DNA from: Pseudarthrobacter defluvii
GTDB taxonomy: Bacteria > Actinomycetota > Actinomycetes > Actinomycetales > Micrococcaceae
Reading direction: 5' to 3'
Assembly (NCBI RefSeq): GCF_030323865.1
Contig: NZ_CP066362.1
Span: forward strand, 124,001-188,000
Length of the DNA: 64,000 bases
In this document: piece after piece, positions 60,192 to 64,000 of the stretch
How positions within the stretch are numbered: the stretch's first letter is position 1
Layout of the letters: each line of letters starts with the position of its first letter
Notes under the pieces: model-generated
The model's input: the letters and a program-made list of their open reading frames with translations, nothing else
Databases searched by the model: none
What the model was told of the DNA's origin: nothing
Program-made: the position numbers and the translations under genes

Positions 60192-61400
60192 ATGAGCACC
60201 GAGAACCGCCAAGGCCCCCTGGCCGGGCACACCGTCGTCGACCTCAGCCGGGCCCTGGCCGGACCGCACGCCGGCATGATGCTGGCGGACCTCGGCGCCC
60301 GCGTCATCAAGGTGGAGAACCCGGGTACGGGCGATGACACCCGCGGCTGGGGACCGCCCTTCGTCGGCCCGGAGGACGACCTGCAGTCCACCTACTTCAT
60401 GTCCTGCAACCGCAACAAGGAATCCATCACCTTGGACCTGAAGAGCGCCGATGGCCAGGAGGTGCTGCGCGGGCTTTTGGAGCGGGCAGATGTGGTGATC
60501 GAGAACTTCCGGCCCGGCGTCATGGACCGGCTGGGCTTCTCCACCGCCGCCATGCATGAGCTCAACCCGCGCCTGGTGATCCTGTCCATCACCGGCTTTG
60601 GCCATGACGGGCCCGAGTCCCAGCGCAGCGGCTACGACCAGATCCTGCAGGGCGAGGCCGGCCTGATGTCCCTCACCGGATCCGGGCCGGACGACCCCCA
60701 GCGCGTGGGCGTCCCCATCGCCGACCTGCTCTCCGGCATGAACGGAGCGTTCGGCGTGCTAGCGGCGCTGGTGGAGCGGAACAGGACCGGGCAGGGCCAG
60801 GTGGTGCGGACCTCGCTGCTGGCCTCCCTGATTGGGGTCCATGCCTTCCAGGGGACCCGGACCACCATCGCGGGTGAGGTTCCGCAGGCCCAGGGCAACC
60901 ACCACCCGTCCATCGCCCCGTACGGCCTGTTCAACTGCAAGGACGGGAGTGTCCAGATCAGCGTGGGCAGCGAGAAGCTCTGGCAATCGTTCGCCGCGGC
61001 ATTCGGCCTGGACCCGGCCGCCCCGGGCTTTGCCAGCAACGCCGAAAGAGTGCGGAACCGCGCCGCGGTGATTGCCGCCGTCGAAGGCGCTTTCGCCGCG
61101 TACGGCGCGGAGGAACTGCTGCAAAAACTGAACGACGCCGGGATCCCGGCAGGGAAGGTCCGCTCGCTGGAGGAGGTGTACGCCTGGGAGCAGGTGGCGT
61201 CCCAGGGGCTGGTAGTGGATGTTGAGCATCCACTGCTCGGAAAGGTGAGCCTGCCCGGCCCGCCGCTGCGGTTCTTCGCCCCCGGCGACGCAGCGGAAAC
61301 CACGGTGAAGCACCACGACGCCCCGCCGCTGCTCAACGAGGACGGGCCGGCAATCCGGGAGTGGCTGGGGCTCGCTTCCGCGGCTCCCGGGGCAGAATAA
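60192..61400 (+). CDS. CaiB/BaiF family (class III) CoA-transferase
   Basis: The 402-residue protein has VVDLSRALAGPHAGMMLADLGARVIKVE, NRNKESITLDLKS and VPIADLLSGMNGAF containing the catalytic Asp near residue 178, all typical of class III CoA-transferases that move CoA between acids. In the operon context it could make malonyl-CoA or a related dicarboxylyl-CoA from the imported acid. AAAGGA precedes the ATG. One base separates its stop from the next gene's GTG. Confidence 0.9.
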   Translation: MSTENRQGPLAGHTVVDLSRALAGPHAGMMLADLGARVIKVENPGTGDDTRGWGPPFVGPEDDLQSTYFMSCNRNKESITLDLKSADGQEVLRGLLERADVVIENFRPGVMDRLGFSTAAMHELNPRLVILSITGFGHDGPESQRSGYDQILQGEAGLMSLTGSGPDDPQRVGVPIADLLSGMNGAFGVLAALVERNRTGQGQVVRTSLLASLIGVHAFQGTRTTIAGEVPQAQGNHHPSIAPYGLFNCKDGSVQISVGSEKLWQSFAAAFGLDPAAPGFASNAERVRNRAAVIAAVEGAFAAYGAEELLQKLNDAGIPAGKVRSLEEVYAWEQVASQGLVVDVEHPLLGKVSLPGPPLRFFAPGDAAETTVKHHDAPPLLNEDGPAIREWLGLASAAPGAE

Positions 61401-61401
61401 C

Positions 61402-62919
61402 GTGGCGACGGCGGAGAAGGTGCGGCACTTGAAAGCGACCGAACTGCTGGATGCGGTGGTGGACCCCGGTTCGTTCATCTCCTGGGACACGGAGCCGGAA
61501 CAGCCGGTCCTGTCCGAGGAGTACGCCCGCGACCTGGCCAGGGCCCGCGAACGCAGCGGCGCCGACGAGTCGGTGATCACCGGTGCGGGCCTCATCCGCG
61601 GCCGCCGGGTGGCGCTGATCGTGAGCGAATTCTCCTTCCTGGCCGGGTCGATAGGCCACGCGGCGGCACAGAGGATTGTTGCCGCCGTCGAACGCGCCAC
61701 CGCGGAGGGCCTGCCGCTGCTGGCCGGCCCTGCGTCCGGGGGGACACGGATGCAGGAAGGGACGCTTGCGTTCCTGTCGATGGTGAAGATCACCGGCGCC
61801 GTCCGGGCCCATCGCCAGGCCGGGCTTCCCTACCTGGTCTACCTCCGGCACCCCACCACCGGCGGCGTCATGGCGTCCTGGGGATCCCTGGGGCACATTA
61901 ACGTGGCCGAGCCCGGCGCACTGCTGGGCTTCCTGGGCCCGCGGGTGTACGAGGCGCTCTACGGCGAACCGTTCCCGGAGAACGTGCAGGTGGCGGAGAA
62001 CCTCTTCCACAAGGGACTGATCGACGGCGTGGTGGAACCCGGCAACCTGGCCGACCTCGTGGGCCGGGCCCTGGACATCCTCTCCGCGAAGGAAGGCGCG
62101 GCCGCAGCGGTGCCTGCCCCGCCCGAGACCCTAAATATCCGGCCTTCGACCGTTGATGCCTGGACGTCCATCGAGATCTCCCGGCAGCAGCGGCGGCCCG
62201 ACCTGCGCCAGCTGCTGAAATTCGGCGCCGTCGACGCGCTGCCCTTGAACGGGACGGGGCAGGGGGAGAAGGACCCGGGGCTGCTGCTGGCCCTGGCCCG
62301 CTTCGGCAGCCAGTCGTGCATCGTGCTGGGACACGCGCGGCCGTTGCGGAAGGACGCCGCCGGCATGGGGCCCGGTTCGCTGCGCGAGGCACGCCGGGGA
62401 ATGAAGCTGGCGGAGGAGCTGCGCCTGCCCCTGCTCACCGTCATCGACACCGCGGGTGCGGCCCTGTCGCAGGAGGCGGAGGAAGGCGGGCTTGCGGGGG
62501 AGATTGCGCGCTCGCTGCACGAACTGATCGGGCTGGGATCGCCTTCGGTCTCCGTGCTGCTTGGCCAGGGCGCCGGGGGAGGGGCCCTGGCCCTGCTGCC
62601 GGCGGACCGGACCATTGCGGCCCAGCACAGCTGGCTTTCTCCACTGCCCCCCGAGGGCGCCAGTGCCATCGTTCACCGGACCACCGCGTTCGCGCCGGCC
62701 ATGGCACAGGCGCAGGGCGTGAACGTCGCCGCCCTGTACGCAAACGGATTGGTGGACCACATCGTGGATGAACGCGGTGATGCCTCTTTGGAGCCACGCG
62801 AGTTCTGCAGCCGGATGGCGCAGGCCATCGAGTACGAGCTGGCCTCCGTGGCGGGCGTTCCGGTTCCTGAACTGGTGGCCGACCGGGCCCGCAAGTTCGC
62901 CAGCCTCGGTGCTCGCTGA
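61402..62919 (+). CDS. Fused acetyl-CoA carboxylase carboxyltransferase-like protein (AccD-AccA)
   Basis: The 505-residue protein joins an AccD-like half (VITGAGLIRGRRVALIVSEFSFLAGSIGHAAAQRI, GGTRMQEG, GGVMASWGSLG) and an AccA-like half (RRGMKLAEELRLPLLTVIDTAGAAL, LLGQGAGGGALALLPAD). The AccD zinc-finger cysteines are absent. Related enzymes carboxylate or, run backward in malonate decarboxylase, decarboxylate. No biotin-carrier or biotin-carboxylase gene is adjacent. GTG at 61402 directly after the CoA-transferase stop; its ribosome site is weak, suggesting coupling. Confidence 0.85.
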   Translation: MATAEKVRHLKATELLDAVVDPGSFISWDTEPEQPVLSEEYARDLARARERSGADESVITGAGLIRGRRVALIVSEFSFLAGSIGHAAAQRIVAAVERATAEGLPLLAGPASGGTRMQEGTLAFLSMVKITGAVRAHRQAGLPYLVYLRHPTTGGVMASWGSLGHINVAEPGALLGFLGPRVYEALYGEPFPENVQVAENLFHKGLIDGVVEPGNLADLVGRALDILSAKEGAAAAVPAPPETLNIRPSTVDAWTSIEISRQQRRPDLRQLLKFGAVDALPLNGTGQGEKDPGLLLALARFGSQSCIVLGHARPLRKDAAGMGPGSLREARRGMKLAEELRLPLLTVIDTAGAALSQEAEEGGLAGEIARSLHELIGLGSPSVSVLLGQGAGGGALALLPADRTIAAQHSWLSPLPPEGASAIVHRTTAFAPAMAQAQGVNVAALYANGLVDHIVDERGDASLEPREFCSRMAQAIEYELASVAGVPVPELVADRARKFASLGAR

Positions 62920-62936
62920 CGCCTGGTCCGGAGTCG

Positions 62937-62964
62937 GGAGGCGCCGGGGTTTCCCGGTGCCTCC
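62937..62964. terminator. Hairpin terminator after mat-like operon
   Basis: GGAGGCGCCGGG (62937-62948) pairs with CCCGGTGCCTCC (62953-62964) with one G-T pair over a four-base loop, between convergent genes. Confidence 0.7.
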
Positions 62965-62994
62965 TGCTCCGGCCCCATGCTCCAGCTGGCGTCC

Positions 62995-63579
62995 CTAATC
63001 AGGCCTGTCCGGGGTATACAAGGCCAGGAGGACGCCGGTGCTTGTATGCCCGGCTTCGATGAGCCGCAGCCGGGCCTTGGCGCCGCCGGCGAAAAGCTGT
63101 TGCCCGTTGCCCAGGACGACCGGGTGGATCATGAGCAGGTATTCGTCGATCTGCCCGGCCGCCATGAGCGCGCGGATCAGTACGCCGCTGCCCATGATCA
63201 CGAGATTGGAGGCGAAGCCTTCCCGAAGTTCCTTTACGGCCGCGGGAACGTCACTGTGCAAAAGGGTGGAGTTGGGCCATTCCAGCCTGGTTTCCGGGTC
63301 CCTTGAGGCGACGAACTTTGGCGTGTTGTTCAGGGCCTCCTTGAAGGGCCCGCCCTGGGCGTTCCATGACTCGAGGAGCTGCCCGTAGGTTCTATGCCCG
63401 AGCAGGAAGGCGTGGTCCGGGCCCATCCGTTCGCCCATCTTCTGCACCGTCGCCTGGTCGGCGTACGGCACCGCCCAGCCACCGTCGCTGAATCCGCCCC
63501 GCGTATCCTCATCCAGCCGGCCGGGACCCTGCATGACGCCGTCGAGCGTCACGTGGTTCATCACGATGACCCTGCCCAT
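62995..63579 (-). CDS. RibD C-terminal/dihydrofolate-reductase-like protein
   Basis: The 194-residue protein begins MGRVIVMNHVTLDGVMQGPG, with LLGHRTYGQLLESW and NLVIMGSGVLIRALMAAGQIDEYLLMIHPVVLGNGQQLF, the reductase-fold pattern of the RibD C-terminal family. Members reduce pyrimidine or folate-type substrates with NADPH; stand-alone ones are mostly uncharacterised. ATG at 63579; AAGGGAAGG lies upstream at a slightly long distance. No riboflavin genes nearby. Confidence 0.83.
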   Translation of the reverse strand: MGRVIVMNHVTLDGVMQGPGRLDEDTRGGFSDGGWAVPYADQATVQKMGERMGPDHAFLLGHRTYGQLLESWNAQGGPFKEALNNTPKFVASRDPETRLEWPNSTLLHSDVPAAVKELREGFASNLVIMGSGVLIRALMAAGQIDEYLLMIHPVVLGNGQQLFAGGAKARLRLIEAGHTSTGVLLALYTPDRPD

Positions 63580-63628
63580 CGCCGGCCGCCTTCCCTTGCC
63601 GGATAGCCTTTTGTATTGGCCGGTGCCT

Positions 63629-64000
63629 CTATCTGCGCTGCTGGACCCTGGACCGATGGGCGTTCCGGCGCAGCTGCAGGATCCTCGCGCCGCCCGCCAC
63701 TGCCACAAAGACAGCGCCGGTCACGGCGGCGATGAACAATGCCATGCCCAGCGGGACGGAACCTTCGAAGCCCAGGAACTTCACCAGGACCAGTTCCTGG
63801 TTCTGCAGGATGAAGATGATCAGCAGGATCAGCAGCACCAGGGCCGCCACCACGGCTGCCCAGATGACTCCGGTGCGCGTGACCTTGCGTTCCGGGGCGC
63901 CGCTGGCCCTGGGGGCGGGGGTGGTTGCGGTGGCAGGTGTTCCCGGCTCACCCGTTGAGTAGGACGGGGCGTTGCCGTAGGCTGCGCGGTCTGCCGCCGG
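63629..64000 (-). CDS. LapA-family (DUF1049) membrane protein, 5' end outside window
   Basis: The frame is open to the right edge; the visible 123 codons encode a disordered Ala/Pro/Thr stretch (PATATTPAPRASGAPERK), the helix TGVIWAAVVAALVLLILLIIFILQNQ, the LapA-type FLGFEGSVPLGMALFIAAVTGAV, then a basic tail RRNAHRSRVQQRR. LapA family proteins have two helices and are linked to envelope assembly; function unknown in actinobacteria. The true start lies beyond the window. Confidence 0.78.
   Translation of the reverse strand, partial: PAADRAAYGNAPSYSTGEPGTPATATTPAPRASGAPERKVTRTGVIWAAVVAALVLLILLIIFILQNQELVLVKFLGFEGSVPLGMALFIAAVTGAVFVAVAGGARILQLRRNAHRSRVQQRR

Overview
The window comes from a GC-rich actinobacterium and looks like Micrococcaceae (Arthrobacter/Pseudarthrobacter). 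Reasons: strong G/C third-position bias, frequent GTG starts, purine-rich ribosome sites, an LAXTG-type sortase signal, an actinobacterial LexA box (TCGAA-N6-TTCGA), a lysE/lysG pair, GAF-ANTAR and DUF6766/DUF6328 proteins, and a TreS-like GH13 enzyme. Genus level is inference. No rRNA, tRNA, CRISPR array, phage or transposase gene was seen. The content is chromosomal and mostly metabolic or stress related.

Layout. 1-3.5 kb: a minus-strand set with a RelA/SpoT-type alarmone synthetase directly coupled to a homoserine-dehydrogenase-like protein and a rhodanese (cut by the window edge), preceded by a LacI regulator. 3.5-7.1 kb: a LacI-controlled nucleoside operon (nucleoside hydrolase, MFS transporter, ribokinase) with two operators. 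7-14.4 kb: SDR, an LAXTG surface protein and a large secreted Ala/Pro/Val-rich protein, cyclodeaminase, alpha/beta hydrolase, fructokinase-type kinase, a membrane matrixin-like protease and an orphan substrate-binding protein. 14.6-16.7 kb: a small membrane protein and SOS-controlled umuDC. 16.7-20.6 kb: lipoprotein, HAD phosphatase, glycerophosphodiesterase and small acidic proteins. 20.6-25.1 kb: a c-di-GMP signalling set (histidine kinase, GGDEF-EAL, divergent-sequence EAL). 25-32.5 kb: methyltransferase, SDRs, glycerate kinase, DUF6766/DUF6328 membrane proteins and disordered acidic proteins, three of whose promoters share a GTAAG/CTTAC-type palindrome.

33.6-45.3 kb is the most interesting region. 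A ten-gene minus-strand operon, divergent from a ROK regulator, holds a sugar ABC importer without ATPase, three intact Gfo/Idh/MocA dehydrogenases, one degenerate Gfo/Idh-like protein, two TIM-barrel sugar isomerase-like proteins and a beta-propeller protein. It has no glycoside hydrolase and no sugar kinase. The combination resembles the oxidation / beta-elimination / hydration / reduction route known for levoglucosan (LgdA, LgdB1, LgdB2, LgdC), so it probably handles an anhydrosugar or glycoside through 3-keto intermediates.

45.3-64 kb: TreS-like GH13, GAF-ANTAR regulator coupled to an SGNH hydrolase, a frameshifted small membrane gene, uracil permease and RutE-like reductase, 2H phosphoesterase, phosphoglucomutase, NERD protein, lysG/lysE, a DUF4190 protein, then a GntR-regulated matC-type carrier / CoA-transferase / fused carboxyltransferase operon suggesting malonate or related dicarboxylate use, a RibD-like reductase and a LapA-family protein cut by the window end.

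Non-coding structure is unusual: several very long perfect hairpins of moderate GC lie between or inside genes. Two of them (7.1 kb and 13.1 kb) share both outer arms and loop and are clearly related elements.
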